A model generated the notes under the pieces. That model did not search any database and was not told where the DNA came from. It worked only from the letters and a program-made list of their open reading frames with translations. Shown here one piece after another: positions 52,363 to 60,566 of a DNA stretch of 64,000 bases; position 1 is the stretch's first letter, and every line of letters starts with the position of its first letter. Both the position numbers and the translations under genes were made by a program. Source of the stretch: Acidobacteriota bacterium (lineage in GTDB: Bacteria; Acidobacteriota; Polarisedimenticolia; JACPZX01); assembly GCA_016195325.1 (NCBI GenBank), contig JACPZX010000003.1:1-64000 (forward strand). The letters run 5' to 3'.

Positions 52363-52923
52363 GTGACCGCCCGGCCCCGCCCGCCCGCGCGGTGGACGAC
52401 GAGGCGGCTGACGCTGCGCCCGCCGCGCCGCGCCGACGCGCGCGAGGTCTTCGCGGCGTACGCGCAGGACCCCGAGGTGACCCGCTACCTCCTCTTCCGC
52501 CCGCACCGGCACGTCAGAGAGACGATCGACTTCGTGCGCCGCTGCCGGGCAGGCTGGGAGACGGATGGCCCGTTCACGTGGGCCCTCCTCGAGAGGAGGT
52601 CGGGGCGCCTCGCCGGCATGTGCATGATTCGAGTCCAGGGACACGCCGTCGAGCTGGCGTACGCGCTCGCGCGGCCGTACTGGGGACGGCGGCTGATGGC
52701 CGAGGCGATGAAGCCGATCGTCGCGTGGGCGCTGGCCCGGCCGGAGATCCAGCGCGTCTGGGCCACCTGCCACGTGCGGAACACCGCGTCGGCCCGCGTC
52801 ATGGAGCGTCTCGGCATGAAGCGCGAGGGGATCCTGAGGAAGTGGGCGGTCTACCCGAACCTCGGCGACGTGGCGCAGGACAGCTCCTGCTACTCGCGGG
52901 TGAAGGGGACGCGAGGGGCTTGA
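52363..52923 (+). CDS. GNAT-family N-acetyltransferase (RimJ-like)
   Basis: A 186-residue acetyltransferase with the typical order: an N-terminal RRLTLRPPRRADAREVFAAY, an acceptor strand GRLAGMCMIRVQ, an AELAYALARPYWGRRLMAEAM block holding the acetyl-CoA Q/RxxGxG/A-like loop (here PYWGRRL), and TCHVRNTASARVMERLGMKR (the RimJ/RimL C-terminal signature). RimJ-type enzymes acetylate protein N-termini or small molecules. GTG start; no ATG is nearer to the family N-terminus. Confidence 0.88.
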   Translation: MTARPRPPARWTTRRLTLRPPRRADAREVFAAYAQDPEVTRYLLFRPHRHVRETIDFVRRCRAGWETDGPFTWALLERRSGRLAGMCMIRVQGHAVELAYALARPYWGRRLMAEAMKPIVAWALARPEIQRVWATCHVRNTASARVMERLGMKREGILRKWAVYPNLGDVAQDSSCYSRVKGTRGA

Positions 52924-52972
52924 TTCCCCGCGAGGGGCCGTGCACTCTACGGGCTCATCATCTGGAGCCCTC

Positions 52973-54400
52973 ATGGACATGCGCGAGTTCCGCGACGCGG
53001 GGCACCGCGTCGTCGATCGGATGGCCGATCTCCTCCAGGAGATCGAAGGCGCCCCCCTCTTCACGAAGATCGAGCCGCGGGCGCTCCACGCCCTCTTCGA
53101 CGAGCCCCTTCCCCAGGGGCCGACGCCGCTCGCCGATCTGATCGGCGAGCTGGAGTCGAAGCTCCTCCCCTACTGCGCGCACGTGAACCATCCCGGCTAC
53201 TTCGGCCTGATCACGCCGACGCCGCTTCCCGCGGGGATCCTCGGCGACTTGATCGCCTCGGCGCTCAACCAGAACGTCGGCGCCTGGTCGATCGGTCCGT
53301 CGGCGACGGCGCTCGAGCGGCGGACGGTGAGGTGGCTGACCGATCTCGCCGGATACGACGGCCGGGCCGGCGGCAACCTGACGAGCGGCGGGATGACCGC
53401 CAACCTCATCGGGATGAAGCTCGGGCGCGACTGGGCGACGGGCGACGAGGCTCAGCACAAGGGGATCGCCCCGGGATGGGCGGCGTACACCTCCGAGGAG
53501 CGCCACGTGTCGGTGGACAAGGCGGCCGACGCGGTCGGGATCGGCCGCGACAACCTCCGCATCATCCCCACCGACGAGAGCTTTCGCATCCGCCTCGATC
53601 TCCTGGAGCAGGCGATCGCCGCCGATCGGAAGCGGGGGATGAGGCCGATGGTGATCGTGGCGATGGGAGGGAGCACGAACACCGGCGCGGTGGATCCCCT
53701 GCCGGCGCTGCGGGCTCTCGCCGACCGCGAGCGCGCGTGGCTGCACGTCGACGCCGCCTACGGCGGCGGGATGCTCCTCTCGTCGAGGCACGCGGGAGTC
53801 CTCGACGGCCTCCACCTCGCCGACTCGGTGACGGTGGACCCGCACAAGTGGTTCTTCGCGCCGCTCGACGCGGGGGCGATCCTCGTGAAGGACGAGTCGC
53901 GGCTCACGAAGTCGTTCGGCATGCAGCCCGCGTACCTGACCGACACGATGGACCGGACCGACGAGCGCTACAACTACTACGTGCACGGCCTCGAGCAGTC
54001 GCGGAGGTTCCGCGGCCTCAAGGTGTGGATGGGGCTCAAGCGCCACGGCGCCAGGGCGATCGGCGCGTGGGTCGACGCGAACGTCGATCACGCGCGGCGC
54101 CTCCACGATCTCGCGGCGGCGGATCCCGACTTCGAGCCCGCGACGCGGCCCGTGATGTCGGCGGTCTGCGTCCGCTATCGCCCCGAGGGGCTCGACGAGC
54201 CGGCGCTCGCGCGCGTGCACGCGACGGTCGCGCGCCGCATCGAGGAGGGAGGACGTTTCTGGATCTCGACGACGGTTCTCAAGGGGCGCACGTGGTTCCG
54301 GATCTGTCCCGTCAACTTCCGCACGCGGACGGAGCACATGGACGGGCTCTTCGAAGAGATGAAGCGCGAGTGCGCGGTCGCGGCCGGGGAGGTGAGATGA
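52973..54400 (+). CDS. Pyridoxal-dependent decarboxylase (aromatic amino acid decarboxylase group)
   Basis: A 475-residue fold-type I PLP enzyme of decarboxylase group II. The PLP-Lys is Lys 292 in VDPHKWFFAPLD; HVDAAYGGGMLL holds the Asp that contacts the pyridine ring, and GNLTSGGMTANLIG the cofactor phosphate region. FGLITPTPLPAGILGDLIAS and NQNVGAWSIGPSATALE are family blocks. Substrates of this group include tryptophan, phenylalanine, tyrosine and L-DOPA. ATG chosen to give the usual start; the stop overlaps the next gene (ATGA). It is followed by an intradiol-dioxygenase-like gene. Confidence 0.88.
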   Translation: MDMREFRDAGHRVVDRMADLLQEIEGAPLFTKIEPRALHALFDEPLPQGPTPLADLIGELESKLLPYCAHVNHPGYFGLITPTPLPAGILGDLIASALNQNVGAWSIGPSATALERRTVRWLTDLAGYDGRAGGNLTSGGMTANLIGMKLGRDWATGDEAQHKGIAPGWAAYTSEERHVSVDKAADAVGIGRDNLRIIPTDESFRIRLDLLEQAIAADRKRGMRPMVIVAMGGSTNTGAVDPLPALRALADRERAWLHVDAAYGGGMLLSSRHAGVLDGLHLADSVTVDPHKWFFAPLDAGAILVKDESRLTKSFGMQPAYLTDTMDRTDERYNYYVHGLEQSRRFRGLKVWMGLKRHGARAIGAWVDANVDHARRLHDLAAADPDFEPATRPVMSAVCVRYRPEGLDEPALARVHATVARRIEEGGRFWISTTVLKGRTWFRICPVNFRTRTEHMDGLFEEMKRECAVAAGEVR

Positions 54401-55125
54401 TGAGACATCGCATGGCGTGGCTGGCCGCGGCCTTCGTCGTGGGCCTTGCCGTCGTCGTGGGCATGGCGGTCGCGGCCGAGTCGAACATGACGGACCCGCC
54501 CGGCGACGAGTCCCCCGCGATGCGCGGCCTCATCGACAAGGCGGCGGCGCTTCTCGGGGCGACCATGGTCCCCGAACAGTTCCTGGCCGATCCCCATTAC
54601 ATGCCCGCTCACGAGTACCCGCGCTTCCGGCAGGCGATCAAGGACCACGCGAAGCCCGGGAAGCTGACGATCGTCGTCCCCGACGAACCTGGTGAGACGC
54701 TCACCGTGATCGCCACGGTCGAGAGCGCGAGCGGAAGCCCGGTCAAGGACGCGCTCGTCTACGTCTACCAGACGAGCGCGAAGGGGTGGTACTCGGATCG
54801 CGCGCCGCACTACGCGGCGAACTCGGGCGACCAGAAGCACGCGCGCCTCTTCGGGTACCTGAAGACCGACGAGCGCGGCGCCTTCGAGCTGCGCACGATT
54901 CACCCCCAGGGATACCCGAAATCGGATCTGCCGGCCCACATCCACGTCGAGATCACGCCTCCCGGGGGCGGCGCGCCCACGATCACGGAGATCCGATTCG
55001 ACGACGACCCGCGCATGACCGATGCGATGAAGGAGGCGTCGCGCCGGGAGGGGTTCGTCATCACGCACGTCACGAAGGACGACAAGGGAGGGCTCCATGC
55101 CGAGACCGAAATCGACCTCCGCTAG
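54397..55125 (+). CDS. Exported intradiol ring-cleavage dioxygenase-like protein
   Basis: A 242-residue protein related to protocatechuate 3,4-dioxygenase. MMRHRMAWLAAAFVVGLAVV is a signal sequence, unusual for a family that is normally cytoplasmic. The core strand and ligands are present: the Tyr in DRAPHYAANSG, the Tyr in HPQGYPKSD, and the two His in LPAHIHVEITP, the Tyr-Tyr-His-His iron(III) set. VTVIATVESASGSPVKDALVYVYQT is the usual beta-sandwich opening. Exported relatives exist in several phyla; their substrates are unclear. Coupled to the decarboxylase by ATGA. Confidence 0.85.
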   Translation: MMRHRMAWLAAAFVVGLAVVVGMAVAAESNMTDPPGDESPAMRGLIDKAAALLGATMVPEQFLADPHYMPAHEYPRFRQAIKDHAKPGKLTIVVPDEPGETLTVIATVESASGSPVKDALVYVYQTSAKGWYSDRAPHYAANSGDQKHARLFGYLKTDERGAFELRTIHPQGYPKSDLPAHIHVEITPPGGGAPTITEIRFDDDPRMTDAMKEASRREGFVITHVTKDDKGGLHAETEIDLR

Positions 55126-55516
55126 GGTGGCTCCGCGCGTCACCGGGATCGGGGGCGTCTTCTTCAAGGCGAAGGACCCCGAGCGCCTCGGCGCCTGGTA
55201 CCGCGAACATCTCGGCCTCGCGATCGAGGCGTGGGGCGGGACGAGCTTCCCGTGGCGCGACGCGGCGGACCCGAAGCGGAAGGGCTCGACGGCCTGGAGC
55301 CTCTTCCCCGCCACGACGAAGTACTTCGATCCCAGCACCGCGCCGTTCATGGTCAACTACCGCGTCGCCGACCTGGATCGAGTTCTCGCCGCGCTCCGGG
55401 AGGAAGGATGCGCCGTCGATCCGCGGATCGACGAGTCCGAGTTCGGCCGTTTCGGCTGGGTGATGGATCCCGAGGGCAACCGCATCGAGCTGTGGCAGCC
55501 GCCGAAGGGAAAGTGA
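55097..55516 (+). CDS. VOC-superfamily protein
   Basis: A 139-residue protein that starts inside the end of the dioxygenase-like gene. GIGGVFFKAKDPERLGAWYREHLGLAIEA begins the first VOC half; FMVNYRVADLDRVLAALREEG begins the second, ending VMDPEGNRIELWQPP with the conserved Glu metal ligand. The overlap of 29 bases with the upstream gene, or the in-frame GTG at 55127, both remain possible starts. Members of this group are often annotated as glyoxalase/bleomycin-resistance-like; function unknown. Confidence 0.8.
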   Translation: MPRPKSTSARVAPRVTGIGGVFFKAKDPERLGAWYREHLGLAIEAWGGTSFPWRDAADPKRKGSTAWSLFPATTKYFDPSTAPFMVNYRVADLDRVLAALREEGCAVDPRIDESEFGRFGWVMDPEGNRIELWQPPKGK

Positions 55517-55527
55517 GAGGAGGGAGC

Positions 55528-55899
55528 ATGCTCGACCACGTCGTGCTGAACGTGAAAGACATCGAGAAGAGCCGGTTGTTCTACGAGAAGGCGCTGGCGC
55601 CGCTCGGCTACGAGGTCGTCGCGGTCTTTCCCGGGTTCGTGGGCCTCGGCATCGGCGGAAAGCCCGATCTCTGGCTCGCGCGCCGCGAGCCGTTCCACAC
55701 GAAGGTCCACGTCGCGATCTCCTGCGCGAAGCGATCTCTCGTGGACGAGTTCTACCGGGTCGCGATGACCACAGGGGGGACGGACAACGGCGCCCCCGGC
55801 GTGCGGACGATGTACCACCCGAACTACTACGGCGCCTTCGTCTTCGACCCGGACGGCAACAACATCGAGGCGGTCTGCCACCTCCCGCAGGGGAAGTGA
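55528..55899 (+). CDS. VOC-superfamily protein
   Basis: A 123-residue VOC protein starting at ATG after GGAGGGAG. LDHVVLNVKDIEKSRLFYEKALAPLGYEV and HVAISCAKRSLVDEFYRVA open the two halves; GAFVFDPDGNNIEAVCH ends with the Glu ligand. The sequence is close to the YCII-neighbour/dioxygenase-type glyoxalase group. It follows another VOC gene, forming a tandem pair in the decarboxylase-dioxygenase operon. Its stop overlaps the next ATG (TGATG). Confidence 0.85.
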   Translation: MLDHVVLNVKDIEKSRLFYEKALAPLGYEVVAVFPGFVGLGIGGKPDLWLARREPFHTKVHVAISCAKRSLVDEFYRVAMTTGGTDNGAPGVRTMYHPNYYGAFVFDPDGNNIEAVCHLPQGK

Positions 55900-56753
55900 T
55901 GCGCGCGCACCTTCTCGCGGCCGTCGCGATGGGGGCGATGTCGATGGCGCCTGCGGCCGGGCCCGACTGCGGCGCCCCCATCGCGGGTACAGAGGTCCTT
56001 ACTGCGCCCGTCGTCGTCCTGGGCGAGACGCACGGCACGCGCGAGATCCCAGAGACCTTCGCGCGCCTCGTCTGCGCCACGGCAGCCGCCCGCCCGGGAA
56101 AGACGATTCTGGTCGGGCTCGAGATCCCGGCGGAGGCCCAGGAGGCGGTCGACGCCTTCCTCGGGAGCGACGGCGCCGAGGCGGCGACCGGGAAGCTGCT
56201 CGAGCAGAAGTTCTGGAACCGCGAGTTCCAGGACGGGCGCAGCAGCGAGGCGATGCACCGCCTCCTCGGCGATCTCCGCCGCTTCAAGGCCGCCGGCCTC
56301 GCGATCGAGGTCCGCGCGATGGATCCGCCGGGCGACCTCGGGCAGGACGAGCGCGACCTCGAGATGTCTCAGGCGATCGACGCCGCCATCGAGTCGGTGA
56401 AGCCGGCGCAGACGCTGGTCCTCTGCGGCGACGTCCACTCGCGCGTCCAGAAGGGCTTCCCCTGGGATCACGCGGCGTCCTACATCCCCTTCGCCGCCCG
56501 ACTCGCCGCGAAGCGCGAGACGATCGGGCTCAACACGTCGGTCGCCTCGGGGACGGCGTGGATCTGCATCACGGCGAAAGCAGAGGAGTGCGGCCCGAAG
56601 AAGGCCCTCGCCCGCGGCGCCACCGGGGATCTCCCGCGATTCGCCCTCGACGCCGCAGCCGCCGCGAAATCAGGGTGGAGCGGATCTCTCTTCATGAAGG
56701 AGGTCTCGGCGTCGCCTCCCGCACGGCAGGGCGTCCCCGGAACTTCACATTGA
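55899..56753 (+). CDS. Exported ChaN/EreA-like (Tiki-superfamily) protein
   Basis: A 284-residue exported protein (MRAHLLAAVAMGAMSMAPAA signal). The mature part opens PVVVLGETHGTREIPETFARL and contains LVLCGDVHSR, the GExH and GDxHxR motifs seen in the Tiki/EreA/ChaN group of putative metal-dependent hydrolases or haem-binding proteins. VGLEIPAEAQEAVDAFL is a helical link between them. It is not an obvious erythromycin esterase, because the family call is broad. It ends the operon; Ada follows 49 bases later. Confidence 0.7.
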   Translation: MRAHLLAAVAMGAMSMAPAAGPDCGAPIAGTEVLTAPVVVLGETHGTREIPETFARLVCATAAARPGKTILVGLEIPAEAQEAVDAFLGSDGAEAATGKLLEQKFWNREFQDGRSSEAMHRLLGDLRRFKAAGLAIEVRAMDPPGDLGQDERDLEMSQAIDAAIESVKPAQTLVLCGDVHSRVQKGFPWDHAASYIPFAARLAAKRETIGLNTSVASGTAWICITAKAEECGPKKALARGATGDLPRFALDAAAAAKSGWSGSLFMKEVSASPPARQGVPGTSH

Positions 56754-56802
56754 CGTCGATTTTCCGGTGGAGCTCCGGCCGGGCCCCGCGTAGGATTCCG
56801 GC

Positions 56803-57855
56803 ATGAACGAGACGACGCTCCCCACGCGAGAGCTGGAGCGCGCGCGCATCACGCGCGACCCGGCGTACAACGGCATCTTCTTCACCGCGGTGAAGACCAC
56901 GGGAATCTTCTGCCGCCCGACCTGCCCGGCTCGCACTCCGCTTCCGCAGAATGTCGAGTACTTCCCGACGGCGCGCGCGGCGATGGCGGCCGGTTACCGC
57001 CCGTGCAAGCGGTGCCGGCCCCTGGCCATCGACGACCAGCCGGAGTGGGTCGCGGCCCTCATGAAGGAGATCGAGGCCGACCCGTCGGCGCGCATCACCG
57101 ACCGCACTCTCCGCGCGCGGGGGATCGATCCGGCCACCGCGCGCCGGTACTTCAAGCGGCACTACGGCGTGAGCTTCCAGGGGTTCGCGAGAGCGCGGCG
57201 GCTCGCGGGGGCGCTGGCGCAGATCCGCGAGGGGAAATCGCTCGATCACGCCGTCTTCTCGAGCGGATTCGAGTCGCACAGCGGCTTCCGCGAGGCGTTC
57301 ATCAGGAAGTTCGGCGCCGCCCCGGGCCGCAGCCGGAACGCGGCGTGCGTGCTCCTCTCGTGGATTCGAACGCCGCTGGGCCCGCTCGTCGCGGGGGCGA
57401 CCTCGGAGGGGATCTGCCTTCTCGAGTTCAGCGATCGGCGCATGCTCGAGGCGCAGCTCAGGACGGTGGGCCGCCTCTTCGGCGGGCACGTCGCCCCGGG
57501 ATCGAACCCGCACCTCGTGAAGCTGCGCGCCGAGCTGACCGACTACTTCGCGGGAACGCTGCGGCGCTTCACCGTGCCGCTCGTCTTCCCCGGAAGCGAG
57601 TTCCAGAAGCGCGTCTGGGACGAGCTTCTCCGCATTCCGTACGGCGCCACGCGGTCGTACGAGGATCTCGCCGTCGCCATCGGGCGCCCCTCGGCCGCCC
57701 GCGCCGTCGGCCACGCGAACGGGCTGAACCGCATCGGCATCGTCATCCCCTGCCACCGCGTCATCGGCAAGGACGGCAAGCTCGGCGGCTACGGCGGCGG
57801 GCTGCGGCGCAAGCAGTTCCTGCTGGACCTGGAGCGATCGGGCGCCCATCGATGA
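56803..57855 (+). CDS. ada: Ada bifunctional DNA-repair protein and regulator
   Basis: A 350-residue protein with the full Ada layout. The N-terminal zinc domain has Cys 37, 41, 68 and 71 (GIFCRPTCPAR, RPCKRC); Cys 37 takes methyl groups from DNA phosphotriesters and activates transcription. An AraC-type HTH follows (about 95-180; KRHYGVSFQGFARARRLAGA). The C-terminal O6-methylguanine methyltransferase has Cys 317 in IPCHRVIGKDG. It repairs alkylated DNA in the cytoplasm. The downstream ACT-like stub overlaps its stop (ATGA). Confidence 0.95.
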   Translation: MNETTLPTRELERARITRDPAYNGIFFTAVKTTGIFCRPTCPARTPLPQNVEYFPTARAAMAAGYRPCKRCRPLAIDDQPEWVAALMKEIEADPSARITDRTLRARGIDPATARRYFKRHYGVSFQGFARARRLAGALAQIREGKSLDHAVFSSGFESHSGFREAFIRKFGAAPGRSRNAACVLLSWIRTPLGPLVAGATSEGICLLEFSDRRMLEAQLRTVGRLFGGHVAPGSNPHLVKLRAELTDYFAGTLRRFTVPLVFPGSEFQKRVWDELLRIPYGATRSYEDLAVAIGRPSAARAVGHANGLNRIGIVIPCHRVIGKDGKLGGYGGGLRRKQFLLDLERSGAHR

Positions 57856-57914
57856 AGGATCTGACGATCGCCCTCGAGAGTCGCCCCGGCGCGCTCGAGG
57901 CGGCCGGCATCTGA
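57852..57914 (+). pseudogene. Truncated ACT-domain stub after ada
   Basis: A 20-residue reading starting MKDLTIALESRPGALEAAG, the standard opening of ACT-domain proteins, then a TGA. The rest of the ACT fold is absent. It overlaps the ada stop (ATGA), so it was once the next gene in the operon and has been truncated, possibly by arrival of the toxin-antitoxin unit just after it. Confidence 0.45.
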
Positions 57915-57938
57915 AAGCGCCTCCACGCGCTGAGCCTC

Positions 57939-57966
57939 TTGACACCCCCGGGACTTGAGGTAATAT
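57939..57966 (+). promoter_or_regulatory. Promoter of the MqsRA-like toxin-antitoxin operon
   Basis: A consensus -35 TTGACA (57939-57944) is followed after a 16-base spacer by TAATAT (57961-57966). Base composition becomes noticeably lower in GC from here to about 58850, unlike the surrounding genes. Confidence 0.7.
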
Positions 57967-57972
57967 CAAGTC
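57952..57972 (+). promoter_or_regulatory. Operator of the MqsRA-like operon
   Basis: GACTTGA and TCAAGTC are perfect 7-bp arms with a 7-base spacer; the repeat lies across the -10 box. The position is that of a toxin-antitoxin autorepression site. Confidence 0.6.
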
Positions 57973-58041
57973 GCCCTGCCACGGAGAGTCGCCCTGGCAG
58001 AGTCCGAACCGGTCGCAGGCCCCGAGGATGATCGAATCGTC

Positions 58042-58344
58042 ATGGAACGAGCCAGAGCGCTCTGGCCGATCAATGTTCGATTCAGCGATCCGCATGCGAC
58101 CGCAAGAATCGCACGACTCCGCGTTTCGCCGGACCAAATCGACGAGGTCATTCGGGGCGGATTCGTCCAGTCGCGCCGATTCGAGAACGGAGAATGGAGA
58201 TACAGAATCGAGGGCCGCACGTCGGACGAGCAGCATCTCGCGTGCATCATCACGTTCGAGGAGCAGCGACGACGACTCGTGATCATCACGCTCTACAGGT
58301 GCCGGCCACGGAAGCGAGAGGTTGACGAGGGAGATCGGTCATGA
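58042..58344 (+). CDS. DUF4258-family putative toxin
   Basis: A 100-residue protein. FSDPHATARIARLRVSPDQ, then VIRGGFVQSRRFENGEWRYRIEG, and ITFEEQRRRLVIITLYRCR, match the DUF4258 pattern (helices, then a four-stranded sheet ending in a basic strand), a BECR-fold RNase-like toxin family. It precedes a YgiT-type antitoxin by 4-base overlap (ATGA). MqsR-like activity is inferred from the pair. The start codon is about 70 bases after the predicted transcription start. Confidence 0.7.
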   Translation: MERARALWPINVRFSDPHATARIARLRVSPDQIDEVIRGGFVQSRRFENGEWRYRIEGRTSDEQHLACIITFEEQRRRLVIITLYRCRPRKREVDEGDRS

Positions 58345-58856
58345 AATGTGATCGGTGCGGCGGAGTGCTCATCGCTCGTCGGACGACGAGGCGGTCTCCG
58401 TATCATTACCGGATCAGCGGCCTCGACAACGTTTTCCTGGTTGGAATCACGGTCTACTCGTGCGCCAAGTGCGGCAGCCGGTCGCCCGTCATTCCGCGCA
58501 TCATGGAATTGCAGGGACTCATCGCGCAGGAGCTGACCCGCAAACGATCCCGGCTCTCTGGGCGCGAGCTGCGATTCCTTCGAACGAACGCCGGATTCCC
58601 GGCCCGCCAGTTCGCCTCGCTCCTGGGCGTCAGTCCGGAACACTTGTCCCGGATCGAGAATGGCAAGATCCGTCAGCTCGGAACGACGGCTGACAAACTC
58701 GCCCGGTTCATCTCCGCGACGAAGGCCGACCGGGAGAACGTGCACCAGGAGCTGATGAAAATGGCGGATAGTCTTCGCAGCAAGAGATCCATTCCCAAGT
58801 CCAGGAATCCGACGTTTCTCATCGGCGAGGAAGGGCACTGGCGGTCGGCCGCTTGA
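58341..58856 (+). CDS. YgiT/MqsA-type antitoxin with zinc finger and XRE helix-turn-helix
   Basis: A 171-residue protein. The N-terminal zinc finger has CDRCG (4-8) and SCAKCGSRS, the YgiT-type pattern. The C-terminal half holds an XRE HTH: LRFLRTNAGFPARQFASLLG, VSPEHLSRIENGKIRQLG. MqsA has exactly this order, zinc-binding toxin contact then HTH. It would silence the toxin and repress the promoter through the inverted repeat. The tail is basic. Its stop overlaps the TTG start of the DoxX gene. Confidence 0.85.
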   Translation: MKCDRCGGVLIARRTTRRSPYHYRISGLDNVFLVGITVYSCAKCGSRSPVIPRIMELQGLIAQELTRKRSRLSGRELRFLRTNAGFPARQFASLLGVSPEHLSRIENGKIRQLGTTADKLARFISATKADRENVHQELMKMADSLRSKRSIPKSRNPTFLIGEEGHWRSAA

Positions 58857-59308
58857 AATCAACCGACACCACAAACCGGGCCTGGGCGATCTTTTTCGCG
58901 CGCGGCATCCTCGGCCTCATCTTCTTCATGGCCGGCCTCTGGAAGGTCTTCAACCTCGGCCCCGTGCAGCACGCGATCAAGTGGTTCGTCGGGCCGTACG
59001 CCGGGTCGATCCTCCCGATGTGGTCCCTCTGGGCCGTGGGCGTGACCATCCCCTTCGTCGAGCTCGTCGCCGGCGCCCTCGTCCTCCTCGGGTGGCGGAC
59101 GCGCGACGCGCTGGTGGCCCTGGGCTTCGTCCTCGTCACCGTGACCTTCGGCCACCTTCTCGCCGAGCCCCTCTACGAGTTCCACACGCACGTCATCCCC
59201 CGCGCGGCGCTGATGCTCTTCGTCCTCGTGATGCCGCGCGCGGACGATCGATTCTCCGTCGACGGCTGGCTCGCGCGCCGGAGGGCGCCGGGAAAGGACG
59301 GACCGTGA
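58853..59308 (+). CDS. DoxX-family membrane protein
   Basis: A 151-residue integral membrane protein with four hydrophobic helices (RGILGLIFFMAGLWKVFNLG, PMWSLWAVGVTIPFVELVAG, ALVALGFVLVTVTFGHLL, PRAALMLFVLVMP). The first helix with FMAGLxK resembles the DoxX/MauE type. The TTG start overlaps the antitoxin stop by 4 bases, so it may be a passenger of the toxin-antitoxin promoter. It belongs to the following operon by orientation. Redox role is inferred from family only. Confidence 0.8.
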   Translation: MKSTDTTNRAWAIFFARGILGLIFFMAGLWKVFNLGPVQHAIKWFVGPYAGSILPMWSLWAVGVTIPFVELVAGALVLLGWRTRDALVALGFVLVTVTFGHLLAEPLYEFHTHVIPRAALMLFVLVMPRADDRFSVDGWLARRRAPGKDGP

Positions 59309-60390
59309 TGAGACGATGGTTCCTCGCGGTCCTGGCGGCCGCTCTCGCGATGGCGACGCCCGCGGCCGCCGCCGATCCGGATCGCCATCAGAAGGAAGGG
59401 GACTTCATCCTCCGTGACTTCCACTTCGCGTCGGGGGAGACGCTCCCGGAGCTGAAGATCCACTACCTGACGCTGGGCGAGCCCGCGCGCGACAAGGCGG
59501 GCCACGTCACGAACGCCGTGCTGATCCTCCACGGCACCGGCGGCTCCGGGAGGCAGTTCCTGCGGCCGCAGTTCGCCGACGTCCTCTTCGCGAGCGGCGG
59601 CCTCCTCGATCCGGCGACGCACTTCATCATCCTCCCCGACGGCATCGGACACGGCGGCTCGAGCAAGCCGAGCGACGGCCTGCACGCGCGCTTCCCTCAC
59701 TACACGTACACCGACATGATCGAGGCGCAGCACCGTCTCGCCGTCGAGCGGTTTGGCGCGCCGCGCCTGCGCCTCGTGATGGGGACGTCGATGGGGTGCA
59801 TGCACGCCTTCATGTGGGGGGAGACTTTTCCCGACGCAATGGAGGCGCTGATGCCCCTCGCGTGCCTCCCCGTCCCCATCGCCGGGAGGAACCGCCTCTG
59901 GCGGAAGATGACGATGGACGCGATCCGCGAGGACCCGGGCTACGCTGGCGGCGATTACACCGCGCAACCCGGGGCCGGCCTTCGGACGGCGGTCGATTTC
60001 CTGATCCTCGCCGGCGCCGCCCCCCTTCCGCTGCAAAAGGAGCTGCCGACGCGCGACGCGGCCGACGCGTATCTCGCGAAGACCTTCGCCGAGCGGGTAA
60101 GCACCCTCGACGCGAACGACCTTCTCTACCAGGTCGACGCCTCTCGCGAGTACGATTCGTCCCTCGCGCTGGAGCGCATCGCCGTTCCCCTGATGTGGGT
60201 GAACTCGGCCGACGACTTCATCAACCCGCCGGAGCTCGGGATCGCCGAACGTGAGGTGACACGGGTGAAGCGCGGGACGTTCGTGCTCATCCCCGCGTCC
60301 GAGGCCACGCACGGCCACGGCACGCACACGTGGGCGGCGATCTGGAAGGACCACCTCGCGGAGTTGCTGCGGGAGTCGGAGCCGCGCTGA
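59308..60390 (+). CDS. Exported alpha/beta-hydrolase, MetX-like
   Basis: A 360-residue hydrolase with a signal peptide (MRRWFLAVLAAALAMATPAAAA). The fold is like homoserine O-acetyltransferase (MetX): ILHGTGGSGRQFLRP, then RLVMGTSMGCMHAFMWGE with the nucleophile Ser in GTSMG, an Asp in WVNSADDFINPPE, and His in GHGTHTWAAIWKDHL. The export signal and lack of the MetX dimer helices argue against a metabolic MetX, so it is probably a periplasmic esterase. ATG overlaps the DoxX stop (TGATG). Confidence 0.83.
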   Translation: MRRWFLAVLAAALAMATPAAAADPDRHQKEGDFILRDFHFASGETLPELKIHYLTLGEPARDKAGHVTNAVLILHGTGGSGRQFLRPQFADVLFASGGLLDPATHFIILPDGIGHGGSSKPSDGLHARFPHYTYTDMIEAQHRLAVERFGAPRLRLVMGTSMGCMHAFMWGETFPDAMEALMPLACLPVPIAGRNRLWRKMTMDAIREDPGYAGGDYTAQPGAGLRTAVDFLILAGAAPLPLQKELPTRDAADAYLAKTFAERVSTLDANDLLYQVDASREYDSSLALERIAVPLMWVNSADDFINPPELGIAEREVTRVKRGTFVLIPASEATHGHGTHTWAAIWKDHLAELLRESEPR

Positions 60391-60518
60391 TGGCGCTCGG
60401 CGCGTCCTTCTTCAGCGCGTTCGTCGACGCCCGCGCGATGCAGATCCTGAACCGCACCTGGGGCGGTCTCATCTTCTCGCTGGGGGTGTACGCGATGTGG
60501 GGGACGCTTCGGGCGTGA
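60390..60518 (+). CDS. 42-residue putative membrane peptide
   Basis: MALGASFFSAFVDARAMQILNRTWGGLIFSLGVYAMWGTLRA has two hydrophobic stretches joined by a charged VDARAMQILNR. Split for length limits: first helix MALGASFFSAFV, second GGLIFSLGVYAMWG. It starts at an ATG that overlaps the hydrolase stop (TGATG). Coding is supported by the overlap and by amino acid content only; no family known. Confidence 0.4.
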   Translation: MALGASFFSAFVDARAMQILNRTWGGLIFSLGVYAMWGTLRA

Positions 60519-60566
60519 GCGCGCACGGCGCGTGGTAGATTTCCGCGCTTCAGGAGGATCGACAAC

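Noticed and set aside
57912-57914. TGA after the ACT stub as a second selenocysteine codon
   Set aside because: The following frame has no ACT-like sequence and stops again soon; no hairpin is evident.
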